Assembly (NCBI GenBank): GCA_036873755.1
Contig: JAVTVY010051535.1
Span: 186,001 to 250,000 of the forward strand
Length of the DNA: 64,000 nucleotides
Source: Hanleya hanleyi
Taxonomy: Eukaryota; Mollusca; Polyplacophora; Lepidopleurida; Hanleyidae
Direction of reading: 5' to 3'
In this document: piece after piece, positions 12,040 to 25,439 of the stretch
How positions within the stretch are numbered: the first letter of the stretch is position 1
Layout: each line of letters starts with the position of its first letter
Translations under genes and position numbers: made by a program
Notes under the pieces: generated by a model
What the model was told of the DNA's origin: nothing
Databases searched by the model: none
What the model saw: the letters and a program-made list of their open reading frames with translations, nothing else

Positions 12040-13335
12040 CTGAAGGTAAACAGATCATAGTCCCATCATAGCTCCAGCATCATAATTACTGATACATGTA
12101 ACAGTAATAATACTCACACGATTTCATGATACGCCAACATATTTAAAGCTGCATGGGATCACATCCTGGTCGGACGGTCACCCAAGCTCTCATATCAATA
12201 TGCGTGGATGGAATGTAAATTTGTACTGCACTGCAACAACGTCAGATTCACAAATTACCATAACCTCGCCAGCAAAAATATGCATTCGGGGATTTTTTTG
12301 TCTTTGCAGGAAACTGTCTAATAAGGTCGTGATAAATATGTACAGATAACATTAACCCAGCACTCTGCATCTGAGAGCTCGTGCCTACCTCCAGCAACTG
12401 GCACATTCTGTCTCCGTCTGGGTCTCCTCCATACAAACTACAACAGCCACATACTGTCACCAGTGTCCATCACTCAGCTCACCTATACCTACATACCAGG
12501 TAATACAAGTCTACCTGGGACAGCCTAACACTACAGGTACACATCTACTTCACTTCCCCATTTCCGGCTTGAAACTGTGTATGCAGATCTCTAAAAATGG
12601 CGCTCTGCATTAAAAGTTATAAAAAAAAATTAAAACAAAAATAATTAAAAAAGCAGGCGTGCTACATGTACAGTCTATACACATAAGAAATCCAGAGAAA
12701 GTCAATTGCAGTATTCTATTGACATATACATGTATACATATATGTGTCTGGAAGCCTTCAATTCTACATTGTACACATGTGTGTGTTAGTAATTACGGTT
12801 GCATTTGCCCCAGGTGATATGAACATTTCTACCTAGCCTCTGGAATTCTGTTATCTCTAGTCCGAATGAATACAGAAATACCTCGCACAGGTAATAGAAT
12901 TAAGTGAAGGGATATTAAACACATATATCTGTATGAAATAACTACAATACAGGGAGGGATTCCAGTTATTCCTATTCACAGGTAAAAAGAATTTCTCAAC
13001 AGCAGACTGGGAATTACGTTCATGCTTGAAAAAGTCAAAAGTGAAGTTACGTTAACGGTTAAGACTGGGTCAGACAGTTCCTATAGGGTAATGTCATTAG
13101 TCCAGGTATACTGACTGAACACTGTGAATGTCTCTATTTAGAGCATGACCGAGTGCAGGATATAGTTACACAGGTAAAAACACTCAACGCTGAACATATT
13201 ACTACATATATTGATGTTAATTGCTGGAGGAATTTGACCCACATTCAGATAAACAAAGATACACCGGTTACTCGGGTAGTAAAGGGGGAATAAAAAACAT
13301 GAATAACGGTATTTCAGAGATATTATCAAGATCGT

Positions 13336-13371
<36 letters not shown>

Positions 13372-13373
13372 CA
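13336..13373. repeat. (CA)n microsatellite
   Basis: About 18 dinucleotide units with one G interruption lie near the right end. Confidence 0.95.
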
Positions 13374-14639
13374 TGCAGTGTGAACTCTAATGGACTAGAG
13401 TTGTACCCAGTCCTTCAACTCCTGCTGATCTGAGAAACAGCAATCTCTACCGTCACTGATTGCCTTGCTTCAAAATAGGAATATAAGAAACCTCAAAATA
13501 TTACTGCATGTTGGATGCATTATGATGTCGATTTCATAAAGCTATTTTTCTGCCACGCTGACTTCAGTCAACGTGGCATGATGTTTTAGCTTTGCTCTTT
13601 CTTCTGTTCTTGTGTAACACTTGAGTTTGTCCAGACAGGTATGTTGTACATGTACATCTGAAGTCTACTGATTCGGGACTCAATAGGTCAAAGCTCAAGG
13701 TCACAGTACATAAAATATCGTATTTTGAAGTATTCTCAATGGAACTTGCTGACCAAGTCTTTTTATGGCTACGAAGAGGTCAAATGCCTATGGTCAACAT
13801 TGACAAGCTGTAAAATACAGTATTGTTTTGAACTATTTAAAATACCCTATTTCTTTTAATTTTTCGAACAGCATTTTTAGGCATAAAAGCAGAATAAAAC
13901 CATCTTTATGTCAACTGAGGCTAAATGTTGTGGCATGGATGTGTTATTTATCCCAAGACTGGAAAACCTAGCTAGCGAAATTTGTAGAATGTTAGCAGAA
14001 TTCCTCTCTGCAGATGCCTGAAGTTAAGCTTCACTGTCTGAATAACTAGAAGAAATAGGGTATTACATACATCTAGTAAATATAATTGGTACATGTAGTC
14101 CAGGACGGGGGACAACTCCTGATAGTCTTATCTACTGACTATTGTTACTGTATTATATTGATTGGTGGTAAAGTGGCTGCAGGATGGTGCATATACATTT
14201 CCTGTGGACATATTCTGTTATACTTAATGGAGACATTAACATTTGTGCACAAGCCTGGCCAGCCAGATTCGAATGATAGACGACAATTTGAAAGGGTGTG
14301 CGAGCTCACTGAACAGAAATCTCTTATATATTGGCATGGGTGATGTTTGCTGTCGAAACAACATTCAAGCTGGTCGGCTATCGACATGTAGTACTGCTTT
14401 CGACATACATCTAGATGCAACCAACTCTGAGGAAAAGGACGCTACCGTCCACTCTACTCATAATACAGGTTTTCACAGATGTTGAGTACTGAAATCCGGT
14501 ATCCTCACCATATTTATATAGTTACTAACAAACTTGTACACAGTCAGATCCAATATTAGACAAACTTTATTATGCAATTCCCCAACAAGACATGTACATC
14601 ACCATGTAACTGGATCAATAGAGCGACATGCACGGTCTG

Positions 14640-14786
14640 AATTGAATGAGTGAATTGAACTCGGCATCCTAGCTGCCTATCTGAAGGTTTAAAGAAAACT
14701 GTTCAAATGGATTGAATGAATGAATTGAACTCGGCATCCTAGCTGCCTATCTGAAGGCTTAAAGAAAACTGTTCGAATGGATCGAG
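14640..14786. repeat. Tandem duplication, 2 x about 75 bp
   Basis: Two nearly identical copies contain AACTCGGCATCCTAGCTGCC and end AAAACTGTTC(A/G)AATGGAT. Confidence 0.9.
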
Positions 14787-14861
14787 TCCTCTTCAATTAA
14801 GCTTACATCAGAACAATGACCGAATCAGGTCCACATTTGTAATTTCTCAGAGCTTTAGATT

Positions 14862-15050
14862 ACCTCAATTTTGGTACACCCTTTATTCGGTGCGGCAACA
14901 TTCTTTTTATGCGACAAAATGCGCCCAAATTAATGAAAATATTCACGGTCCCCGAAATCTGGCAAAGTAGGCAGGATTTGACTCAAATAGGACACTTAAT
15001 TGATGAGGAATCCCCAGGAACATAACTGAACATTGATTCACATTGCAAAA
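14862..15050 (+). repeat. Dispersed repeat, copy 1
   Basis: About 190 bp matches 53197-53385 in the same orientation. Shared landmarks include CGGTGCGGCAACATT (CAGTGTGGCAACATT in the other copy), TCTGGCAAA, GACTCAAATA and ATAACTGAACATTGATT. No terminal repeats were seen. Confidence 0.7.
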
Positions 15051-15157
15051 AAAATATTAAAACACAAGGGGGTAATCTAAAGCCCGGGATCTCAAGTCAC
15101 GAGCATCATTCCCACCGCTCCACCATTAATTACAATCAACACAGGAAGGAAGCAATC

Positions 15158-16470
15158 AGAGATTGCTCAATTGTATGCCCCCCCTTCCGCTTTAATCCGA
15201 CACTGCCCCGCCATTGTTCTGTTGTTTATTGGTTGGTGGAGGCCTGATTTGGATAATTATAAAAATTCTGTTTCTGTCACTTTTTTTGCCATGCCTCACA
15301 TAATACATATTCCAAGTATCAGCCAACAAGTGATAATACGATGTTTCGATGCAAGATGGTCGCCAGGGCTTTCGCCAAATCCGAAAATGTGACCTGGTTA
15401 TGAGACCTACATTCCTTGGGAGTATATTGTGGTGAAATTATGAAGCGATCAGTGAACTTTGAATTTTGCACCCAATTCACTCTTTTGGGGCAACTTCATA
15501 CTTTAACTTCAGGACCTATGTTGTCTGCTTTGGAATGTAGGATAATATATAATATAGCCATTTTTCTGGTCCAAATCGGTTATGGACTGAGATCCAGCCT
15601 GGACAAATGAATATATCCCATTCACTTTAGTTTTGATAAACAAAGGGCCATAACTCTTGAAAATATAACCGAAAGCAGAGAAACTTCACGCTGCACACCA
15701 ATGGGTCACTGACCACATATCATGCAAATTTCATACTTGTCCATACAATATTAACCGAGATCCAGCCCTACAAGTCTCAAAGATTTGAAGAAAAAAGGGC
15801 CATAACTGTTGAAAATATACGCGAAATGTGGAGAAACTTCACGCTGCACAACTACAGGGCACTGACCACATATCCTGCAAATTTCATAATTGTCCATACA
15901 ATATTAACCGAGATCCAGCCCGGACAAGTCCCAATTCACACAAATTTGAAGAAAAAAGGGCCATAACTCTTGAAAATATATGCGAAACGCGGAGAAACTT
16001 CACGCTGCACAACTACAGGGCACTGACAACATATCCTGCAAATTTCATAATTGTCCATACAATATTAACCGAGATCCAGCCCGGACAAGTCCCAATTCAC
16101 GAAGAATTCAGGAACAAAGGGCCATAACTCTTGAAAATATAAGCGAAACGTGAAGAAACTTTATGCTGCACAACTGTGGGGCACTGATCACATATCATGC
16201 AAATTTCATACTTGTCCATACAATATTAACCAAGATCCAGCCCGGACAAGTCCCATTCACAGAGATTTCAGAAAAGGGCCATAACTCTTGAAAATTATAC
16301 CGGAACTCGGAAAAAACTCAACGCTGCACATCTACGAGGCACTAGCCACATTCCATGCAAGTTTCAATCCTGTCCATCAAATATTAACCGAGATATTGCT
16401 CGGACAAGAAATTCGGACGGACAGACAGACAGACAGACGGACGGACGGACAAAGCGATCGCTATATGCAT
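15158..16470 (+). mobile_element. Tandem-core (pearl-like) element, family A, copy 1
   Basis: The left end is CAATTGTATGCCCCCC. The core has five units starting GGGCCATAACTCTTGAAAAT at about 15644, 15797, 15957, 16119 and 16276 (period 153-162 bp), each with a CATGCAAATTTCATA-like word and a GAGATCCAGCCCGGACAAG-like word. The core ends in a GACA/GACG microsatellite (16415-16452) and the sequence AAAGCGATCGCTATATGC. About 15240-15410 differs from copy 2 and may be an insertion. This architecture matches published bivalve pearl elements, thought to be Helitron-related; the assignment is by structure. Confidence 0.7.
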
Positions 16471-18015
16471 AATTATTAAATATTATACTAATGGCAATAG
16501 ATACTAATACACAACATCTGGTAGGGCTAAATGTGTAGGATGTGGCTATGCACATAAACTTTGAGTGCACTTTATGTTACACAGCTTAATATACCTTGTA
16601 GCCCTGTCCCTGCTACAGGAATATACCATCATACAAATGGGATCACTACTACCTACACAGGTTTTAAACACAGCTGGAGAACCAACTATGATGATGTTAA
16701 TATACTCAGCTAAAACATAGTACACAAAGTGGGCTGCAGAACAAGGGAGAAAACTCTAGCAATCGCTCAAAAGGAAGCTGTAATATTTTAATCACACTGT
16801 TATAAATATGCTGGTTTATGTACAGGTTGAGGTTAAATAATTTTAGCTTGAAAAAGAAATGTGATGGAGGCTAGTGAAGAGGGGGTAGGGGTGGATAGGG
16901 AATAGCAGGGGTGACACAGTCTTTCCCAGTTCACCCAATATTAAGGGAGGGGGTGGTGTCAAGAATCACAATAATATGAGCAGAGTGCCTTGAAATGGGT
17001 CTGATATATGTTGTGAATTGTCTGAAATATCCAGTCCCGCTGTTCAAATCATCGCCATGAGGTCAAGTATTATCGATGTTATCTACACTTAATTTGCATT
17101 TACATGTACATGTAATTGCTATCTACAAGTTCCTGTAGGCTGTCTGATTGATGTTTACTTGATCAACAATCTACACTGTCATAATAAATTGCGCATTGAA
17201 TACTTTTCTCGCCTATTCTGCATGATCTCCGATAAAGAATCAACTTGGCACTGGACAATAGAACCACTTCATTTAAATAAATAATAAAAGCATAACAAGA
17301 AATACTCATATTGTTCTTGCTATAAATATCAGTGGACTTAGACTATTTGGTTATTTTTAAAATGCAACAAGCACCATGTGTTTACCAACAAACTCTGGAA
17401 AGGAGAAATATTACAAACTGGTGGGAAGTTTTTCGACCTCCAGGTCTATAATTTGGACATCAAAGTTTAGCTTTAATTGTTTGATTCATTTTTGTTTTCA
17501 GCTTTTTGGAAGAGTTAGTAATGGGGAATTTGTGAGAAATGTTATCTCTAACAGGTCTCTGAAATGCTCTAAAGTGCATAGAATGAAGCCTAAAATTTCC
17601 TGAGGAATTTCCCAGATCCCCTGCCTTGTGGGTGGGGAGGGTCGTTATTTGGTCCCTCCAATATTGAAATCATTCCACCACACCTGAATAAGGTCAGTGA
17701 ACATGTGTTCCACTAAAGTCATCCCTCCAGGTCCACATTCCAATCTTTCTGCACATATACTTTAAGTTTCTATGAGCACTAGTTATCTGCTAACAGCAGC
17801 AACTAACTGTTAACACGGCAATCCTGCATATGGCACAATGGTAATAGTTAGTGTAAAACAAGCAGGCCATGCTACAAATCTATCTAGCAAACTAAACTAA
17901 AGTAAACCGGTGCTTCTGCAAACGTCCACTCTCCAACCGCCAAGCAAAGACTCTCAAAACTACAGTCACATGCCATCCAGTATCGCAATCTCTGTCCATT
18001 TTCCAGTCCGGTTAC

Positions 18016-18107
18016 CTTAAATCAATAAGCGTCATTCTCCTGGGTCTCAGGCATGGCCGCTTGCGGGGAATCTGTGGAGTGCCGTATAAGTTCTGAACGT
18101 TTAGCAT
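18016..18107 (-). CDS. ARHGAP32/33: Probable first coding exon of the ARHGAP32/33-like gene
   Basis: The coding part has 30 codons plus two bases and ends at the donor TTAAG/GTAACC. The chosen start is the ATG at 18107-18105 (A at -3), giving MLNVQNLYGTPQIPRKRP and later RRMTLIDL, a basic leader. Reasons for this start: an in-frame TGA lies 12 bases upstream, the exon can begin at a good acceptor (TGCCTGTTTTCCCCGACAG, exon start 18176), and the two leftover bases join the 11943-12039 exon in the correct phase. A second ATG (MTLIDL) within the exon also has A at -3 and could be used. If the weaker acceptor ending GTTCAG (exon start 18092) is used instead, the frame stays open into the 23.7-kb exon and the protein would be longer. 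Confidence 0.68.
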
Positions 18108-18176
18108 TGTGCTGTCTCAGAACACCGTTCATCAACGTAGGTCTTCTCTCTCGGACAGGCGAACCATCCTGTCAGC

Positions 18177-21100
18177 CTGTCGGGGAAAACAGGCAGTTTA
18201 AAAACTCCAACATAACGTGGAACAGAATCCTCGAATCCATATATGACAAATTTATAGGTGGACATATTTGGATGCACAGTAGCGTACTGATTGAGACACT
18301 GATAGTCAGTCAGCCAAAGGTGTATGTAAACATACAGGGACACAAGACAAGACATAATACACATGACAGTAACAAATACACCATGACATTCACACATGTA
18401 CAGGTGGTTACATCCAGAGGGGACCACAGAGGGACAGTATCGTCCTCAAGACCGTGCGCTCCTATTGGATCCCCTCTTTGCCTCTTGCTCTTAGGCACCC
18501 AGGCTTGTAGATCTATACCTTGTCTCATTGTACTACTAAGGTACAGATTAAACATGACCTCTGTATACCAAGCTATAACGATAATGGAACTGTCAAAGAT
18601 CCACTGGATATATTCCCTTCTTTACTAGCACAGAGATGAATGGAGGAATATTAATTCTCAGGGCTGAGCTAGAACTGATCAGACAGGGTCAGTAGACAGC
18701 TTATGATAGAACGTGGACCTGTGAAATATGAAAATCAATTGTGGGTATTAGCCTGTGTGTGTGTGTATAGTTAGAGATGATGGAGAAATATGAAGAGTAT
18801 ATAGCAGGATGAAGATAGTACTGTACTGTACATAGTGATGGATCAGGTCCCCTATTCCACTTAGACTAAGTTACTACACCAGGATATCTGAGAACAGATT
18901 TGTCCATCTCATCCATTTGTCCCATTGAAATAACTATTCTACACCAGGATGCCTAAATAAGAGCATCCACAGGAACATCGTCGGTAGCAATTGAGATTGT
19001 TGTCTCATGTTTGAAATCTCTTAAATTATGTAGGAAATGAAGTAGGATCAAAATGCTCTGCTTGTTGACGAAAATCTTACACTGAAACATCAAAATTGTG
19101 TGTTTGCTGGCAATCAAGATTTTGTCTGCAACCACCAAATCACCTAAACCAATCAGTCCAAGAGTTGTGATCATGTGATCAGTGTCAGCTTTCATTGTAC
19201 ATTGGTCCCAAACACAGAGTATAATGGGATTTGTTGCATATGTGCACGTAACAAAATTTATTTGTTTATAATCAAAATATTTATCGCTTGCAACAAAACT
19301 TGCCTGTATATGCGGGGTTAACATTCTCAGTACTGTACCAGGCCTTGCAGCCCTGTGAAAGGCCCTGTTAGTGTTATTCCTGCATGGGGTCTACATGTAC
19401 TTATCAGCCTGATAAAAAGTGCTGATAATGGGGTTCATTTGAAATCAGCCCTGTTAATAGCCAATACCAGTCCTATCAAATCAGCCTGATGTGATTTCTG
19501 GAATGCAAGGCTGTTGTTCTGATACTCGACTACACATAAGAAATAAAATTGCCTGGTATCGGCACAAGGAAATGACAAATTCCCAGACAAATATTTGTAT
19601 CATCATGCTCGGATTATCATCGTTTGAATTGTGTGAACTGTTATACATGTAAACTATCTCAATTCTTGTTCATGACAGTCTAAAACTGTCAAACTAGGCA
19701 GTACAGAGACATATTAAAAACAACTGCTACAATTACAAAGGATTTCAGCGAAGATTTCTGAATCCTACTCAATAGGACATAAATAGAAGAGCCACACAGA
19801 GCCATCTGCCTCATAGGTTACATAAATATTCCGAGTGCATGGATGGTATGGTTAGGACATGTAAAAGGGGAGTTAAGTGTGCCAGTATATCACATGATGT
19901 CACTAAACCACATCCTTCTTGTTCATCCTACTCAACACCTCACTCAACTCAAGGATAAAAACACAAGTGTGGACTAAGTATTTTTTGCAAAGATAGTGGC
20001 ATTTCTCTAACTGAGATTTCAGAGTACTCCACACCGCATATCTGACATACCTTCTTACCACTGGTGCTAAATTAGTGAAAACAGCACACACTGCATATAG
20101 AAACAGCATGCCACTGTAGTTTAAGTAATGATTGGGTACTAGTAAATACTGTAAATGCTTTGGGCAATCTGACATAAGCTGAAATATCACAATTACTATT
20201 TCCACGGTCTCAAATTTCCAAAAAGATTCACATAACACCAGCGGGGAAACTGAAGTGAAATGAATGTATATACATGTACATATATCATGACTCAAGATCA
20301 AGTCCAAAGTGGTTTATAATGGCACATGCACCCCAAGGCCCTGACTGCATTCATGTTTTTTTTTCATCTTTCAGGTCAGTCTTTTTTTGTGTGTAATAGG
20401 TTAGACGATAAATGATGAGCGGTGAGATACTGGAGTGAATATAGTAAATAAAGCAGTTTGTCTGTGTCAAACAGAACAAATTACTGAATGGCACCCTGCA
20501 GTCATATTAAACCACCCATGTCACTGAAGTCAAAAGTACTGACATCCATTTTCTAATTCTGCCAATTATAAGCTACAATTCATGGTTAAAGTTGATCAGT
20601 CCATTCTTACGAAAATTATTGATAGCACAGGAAATAGTCAGGCGGGAAATCCAAAATGGACATAGTAGCCATATTGAATTACTCATCTTACTGAAAATCA
20701 ATAGCAACCATCCACTATTAAAGCTTGGATCAAATCATAGGGTTTTTCTTTTTCAATGGAATTGTGTACGCTCACTTTGGCTAGAAACTCTTCCGTTCTG
20801 TGGGTTTTTCATCCGCCTTCCTCAGTGTTGCCTCGTATATAACGGTCACAACCGAAATGCGTAAAGTTACGTAATCAATGATGCTACTCCATGTAGTTGA
20901 CGGACAGCTGGCGATTTTAAACCAATGGAATTGCATGAAATAAATTTCTTCTGACCGAATCTCTCCATGCCTAGTGTCCTTATTTAGTATGTGATTACGT
21001 TATATGGAAACTCCATACATGTATGTAAGGCTTATGACACTTAGGAACCGGGTAATAACAGTTGATTACTTGAGGCTGGACGACTTCGATCTTTGCCATC

Positions 21101-23725
21101 GTTGTTGACACTAACAGTCCCTAGACCGCTGAGGAAGAAACAACAACGGACGGTAAATAGAAACAAATGATTAATATACCTTCAAAATCTGCCCTGCCAA
21201 TTATTCCTGCGCCATTAAATACGTCAAAGAATACTTATTTTGCAATAAGCATTTTGCATGTTCCCCATTTAAACTCCGTCGCCCATCATTTTTAAGATGT
21301 TTTTCTTCACAGATTTATGATGGAATAACGAAATGAAAGACAGCAGTAATTCCAAGGTTCATCATCCAATCCTGGCAATAGAAAATCAGGCTGGAAGGAT
21401 TACCATCCCAGGAACACCCACATGTAGCCTATATTTTACTTCAAAATTACAGGTTCACTTGTATTCATTCTACGTATACAATGTACATGTACTATATCAC
21501 ATGCACATGGCCAGTACCTAATCATGCCATATTACATACAGGCACAACCATCCATTACTCCAACATTACCATTATAAACATCAAATACAGTTATAGGCAC
21601 ATCAAAGTGCATACATGTACATGTCACACTCAGTATAAACCTGTGGTATCATAGGTCAGCATATACATGTACTGTACATGTGTAATGATGCAGTATTGTA
21701 GACTATGATGATGAAACTGTATAACATTCAAACAAAAGAGATCACAAGACCCAATGACTGCATCTGCGGATTTATTTTTATTTTTTGACCCACGGAATCT
21801 CTGACCCCAAACAATTAGGCTCCATTTTTTTTCCAAAATTTAAAAAGTAAAAGTCAAATTTCAAAAAAAAATTCCATACATATTTTGAGATATTTTGAAA
21901 AATAGTGTTGAAGTTGTGAATCACACAAATTATGAGATTTTATCTGAAATGATACACTGATGGCTCACCAAAGAAGCATCCAAACCTAACAATCCTTGTA
22001 TGAGTAATGTCATTCTTTGAGAGTGAGGCTAGATAGCGGGTCACATCTTTTATTTTCATTCCTTCCTCCTGTCTGGAATCTCACCATTATATTTCATAAA
22101 ACAACAAATGAACAAATCTGGCCTGATTTATAACTTAGCTTCTAGTCAAGTCATCTATACAGAATACCCCAAGATGATGGTGATTTCAGCCACATGGGTC
22201 AGGAGGCAGGACCCAGAACAATCCCCCACAACAATAGAGGTCAGCTGGTCAAGAGTGACCAGTACAGCCCATCAGGAGACCATTCCATATGGAGTCCCTT
22301 CCTCTGGAATATACCAATAGCTTCCTCAACAGACTTCATCAACTCTGCAGGCTGAGAGAGTTCTTGCCAACATGAGCCATTACTGAATGACTTGTGAATG
22401 ACTTGTTCACAGGAAGTAGGTTCCATTAATAACCTAGACAATGGCATCAGGCCAATGACTAGATGTCTGCAAGGGTCAGCCTGACTTTGAAAAGGTAAAA
22501 GTTTGGGGGGAGGGGGGTCACTTAGGAGAATCTATGAGGTCATCTGATGTAAAGACCTTTGGAAGTTCTGAGATTTTTACATAGTTTTCTCAAATAAATC
22601 CAATCCAGTCCAATCCAAGATTAGCTTTTAGCAACATATGTAGCTGTGATGGATGCTGTCAAAATAAATCTACGCAATACCCAGGTCAAATATTTAATAA
22701 CAATACCGGTATCCTACTCACATTATGGTCAACATATGCAGTCCTGGAAATTTGCCATGCCAATTATCAATGCTGTGGTCAGTGCTCTTCAAAGCATTTT
22801 ACTTCAGCAAAACTAGTGTAAGGTGCAAGTTTGGTGAGAAGTTTTGCAGCGGTAGAATTTCAAATTTTGCTGCACGTGTGCATATATATGTGAATCCATA
22901 ACATTTCAGCAGTCGACAATTTGGTATATGACATATAACATTCCGACATGGATGGTGCACAATTTAATCTGGCGAGCAACATTTTGGCAAAATGATACAG
23001 GTCTGAACAGTCTGAAAGAGAGCGTCAAATCCACTAGGAATACAGATTAGCATCTGCCAGGGCCTATAACAATACCCCCGAAGCACTGCATAAGGGAGGG
23101 TGTCAACCGGTACAATACAGAACTCATTTCTGAGAGAAGGAACTACAGTTCAGATAGTAACATGTCTGGGCCAGCATTTATGGAACTTACAGTTTGCATG
23201 AAGAGGGATTCTAGCACTGTCTGACATCCATCCCTATAACCATATTACTGCCAGAACAACAGTTCAGAGTTTGCCAGGGGATTAATATATGTATATTTGT
23301 GTAGCGGCAGAGTCCAGAAACATATATATGGAAGTCGTTGGAATATGGCAGTTCAACTGTTCCAGAATGCAAATGCACACAGACAACTGAGGGATTCAGA
23401 GCAGCTTCACTGGATATGCTTAGTTCGAAACAGAATGTTCAGACTTTTGACACCTCCCAAGTAGCTACACTAGTCTAGTGCTAGGGGTTGTTCCACTAAT
23501 ATAGACATAGGGTGAATGGGGTTTAATATTCATTCCTATGGGAGGTGGCTAAATTCATATTTATACCATCTATGGGGATATAGGGGATGCTGGATTTCTT
23601 TTTGTCCCTCTCCACAATCCCCCCCATCGACTCCAGAATGTGCAAGTAGATTCTTCTCGAAAAGCCCTCTGAATTACCTAGGAGAAACATATTTTCAATG
23701 GGACATATTTGTATAGTTCTAGTAC
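18177..23725 (-). other. Intron or 5' region without a recognised gene
   Basis: A degenerate single unit of tandem-core family C lies at about 20640-20720 (GGAAATCCAAAATGG, TGAAAATCAATAGCAACC). The two longest frames (18053-18628 plus, largely antisense to the first coding exon; 19903-20307 minus) have no recognisable domain. No RNA gene was seen. Confidence 0.65.
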
Positions 23726-23784
23726 CTGTAGGTCCAGACTCCTCACATACTTGTATTTGACGTAGGTAGCGTTGATCCAGTGAG
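23726..23784 (-). other. Candidate 5' exon (untranslated or alternative N-terminus)
   Basis: A 59-bp segment is bounded by a strong acceptor (TTATCCTTTTCCAG) and a donor ACAG/GTACTA on the minus strand. In one frame it reads HWINATYVKYKYVRSLDLQ and leaves in phase 0, which would join the 18092 acceptor and continue as NLYGTPQIPRKRP. It needs one base from an upstream exon. The candidate exons at 61272-61471 and 37087-37261 both leave exactly one base, so a continuous longer protein is possible. If the better 18176 acceptor is used, this exon is simply 5' UTR. Confidence 0.5.
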
Positions 23785-24146
23785 CTGGAAAAGGATAAAC
23801 TAAATTACTCTGGATAAGAACTGTAAAACAATCATTTAACTGGTTTCCCTATTTTATCAGTCAGATGTTAAGTGCTTCCGTCTCAAGTTTGTTAGGTATT
23901 GATGATAATATTTGAAGTTGCGGAACATAAATATAGTACAACTGAAGCACAGACAATGCACTAAGTCCTAGTACTGGCATTCACCCCACTCAGACCACTT
24001 GACCAGAAGACTGATGTCTACTCACTACTCCTCTATCTGTTTGGCCATTTATTAGGGTTTCTATTTGCACATTTACAGGAACATACAAGTTACATGTTGC
24101 ATCAACTCCTCCTTGACCCTCCTCAGTCTATTGGATGTCCTATGTG

Positions 24147-24390
24147 AGAAATGGGTCGACTGCACATATGCGATGAGTAATGCGCGATGAGTAGTATAGA
24201 AAAGGCACGCGATCTCCCTATCCCTATATGTGTGGCGCGGGATAGGGTGGGGTGAGAGGCCTGGGGTTTTCGCTACCTGAGATTCCATGGGCCAGGCTTG
24301 CACCCTACAGTAGAATGGGTCGACTGCGCATGCGCGATGAGTAATGCGCGATGAGCAGCATAGAAAGGGCACGCAATCTCCCTATCCCTA
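24147..24390. repeat. Direct duplication with CpG-rich core
   Basis: Two copies of about 75 bp (24147-24222 and 24312-24390), spaced 165 bp, share AATGGGTCGACTGC, GCGATGAGTAATGCGCGATG and ATCTCCCTATCCCTA. The right copy contains TGCGCATGCGC (24325-24335), an NRF1-type palindrome. The segment is CpG-rich against an AT-rich background. Confidence 0.75.
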
Positions 24391-24650
24391 TAAACTAACC
24401 CACGGGGGTGAATGAACCCATGGGGTGAATGGGCCATGGGGGTGAATGAGCACTCGTATATGTAAAACTGAAATAACTAATTTTGTTTTCTTGAAATACA
24501 TTTATGCTGGAAAAATTCATAAATATAGATTTTACTGTATGTAGAACTACATTCATGAACTTGTTGACTAGCACATATTTGGGGTTATAAATCTGATAAA
24601 ACAGCTAATATTTTGTGAACTTTGAACCCCAAACCCCTCGAATAAGGGCA

Positions 24651-25092
24651 TGTTTGGTAATAGTGTTTATGTAACACACACAATTTGAGCATGCTTTTTA
24701 TTGATGTTTATGTAACAAACACAATTTGGGCATGCTTGTAAATGGTGTTTATGTACATGTAACAAACACAATTTGGGCATGTTTGGTAATGGTGTTGAAA
24801 TAACAAACACAATATGGGCATGTTTGGTAATGGTGTTAATGTAACAAACAATTTGGGCATGTTTTTTAATGGTGTTCATGTAACACACACAATTTGGGCA
24901 TGTTTGGTAATGGTGTTTATATAACAAACACAATATCGGCATGTTTGGTAATGGTGTTTATGTAACAAACACAATTTGGGCATGTTTTTAATGGTACTTA
25001 TGTAACAAACACAATTTGGGCATGTTTTCCAATGGTGTCTAAGCAACAAACACAATATGGACAAGTTTGGTAATGGTGTTTATGTAATAACT
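24651..25092. repeat. Minisatellite, 10 units of 40-48 bp
   Basis: The unit contains AACAAACACAATTTGGGCAT and GTTTGGTAATGGTGTTTATG. Because many units are 42 bp, the minus strand stays open for long stretches as a Cys/His-rich peptide repeat. This is a by-product of the period, not evidence of a gene. Confidence 0.95.
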
Positions 25093-25439
25093 AGGCCCAT
25101 GGGCTTATAAAGGGATCTATTATTCTGGGTATTTTATTCAAATACATCAACCGGCTGACTTGGCTGTATTGCACTGGCGAGTACACGCTGATCTTGAATC
25201 TTGGAGGTGGCCCAATTTTCGGCCAAGACTGGTTGCACGGCGCTGCAATATGATATTTTTTCATAAATTTAAGGGTCCACTGCATGCATTACAACGTCGT
25301 TGCTGTAGACACGGGTTGGTGTCATGCTAAAAAAGATCCAGTATCTCGGAAATAAAACACAGGAACATCAAACTTAACACTTAATTTGGGTTGCCCTGGT
25401 GCAATTAACCGGTCAATATTTGAATAATACACGCAGGAA

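Larger units (their letters stand above)
12040..18015 (-). other. 6-kb intron with microsatellite and tandem-core element
   Basis: The intron contains a (CA)n tract at 13336-13373, a 75-bp tandem duplication at 14640-14786, a dispersed repeat at 14862-15050 and a tandem-core element at 15158-16470. The remaining parts, for example 12480-13330 and 16500-18000, show nothing recognisable. Confidence 0.75.

Noticed and set aside
12374..12450. Exon-like minus-strand segment LYGGDPDGDRMCQLLE followed by a donor-like GAG/GTAGGC.
   Set aside because: Including it between the 18-kb and 12-kb exons puts the next exon out of frame, giving a stop after six codons.
18053..18628. 191-codon frame on the plus strand.
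   Set aside because: It is largely antisense to the first coding exon and its leader, and has no recognised domain.
24667..25064. Cys/His-rich repetitive peptide on the minus strand.
   Set aside because: It is caused by a 42-bp minisatellite period; no start context, splice sites or domain.
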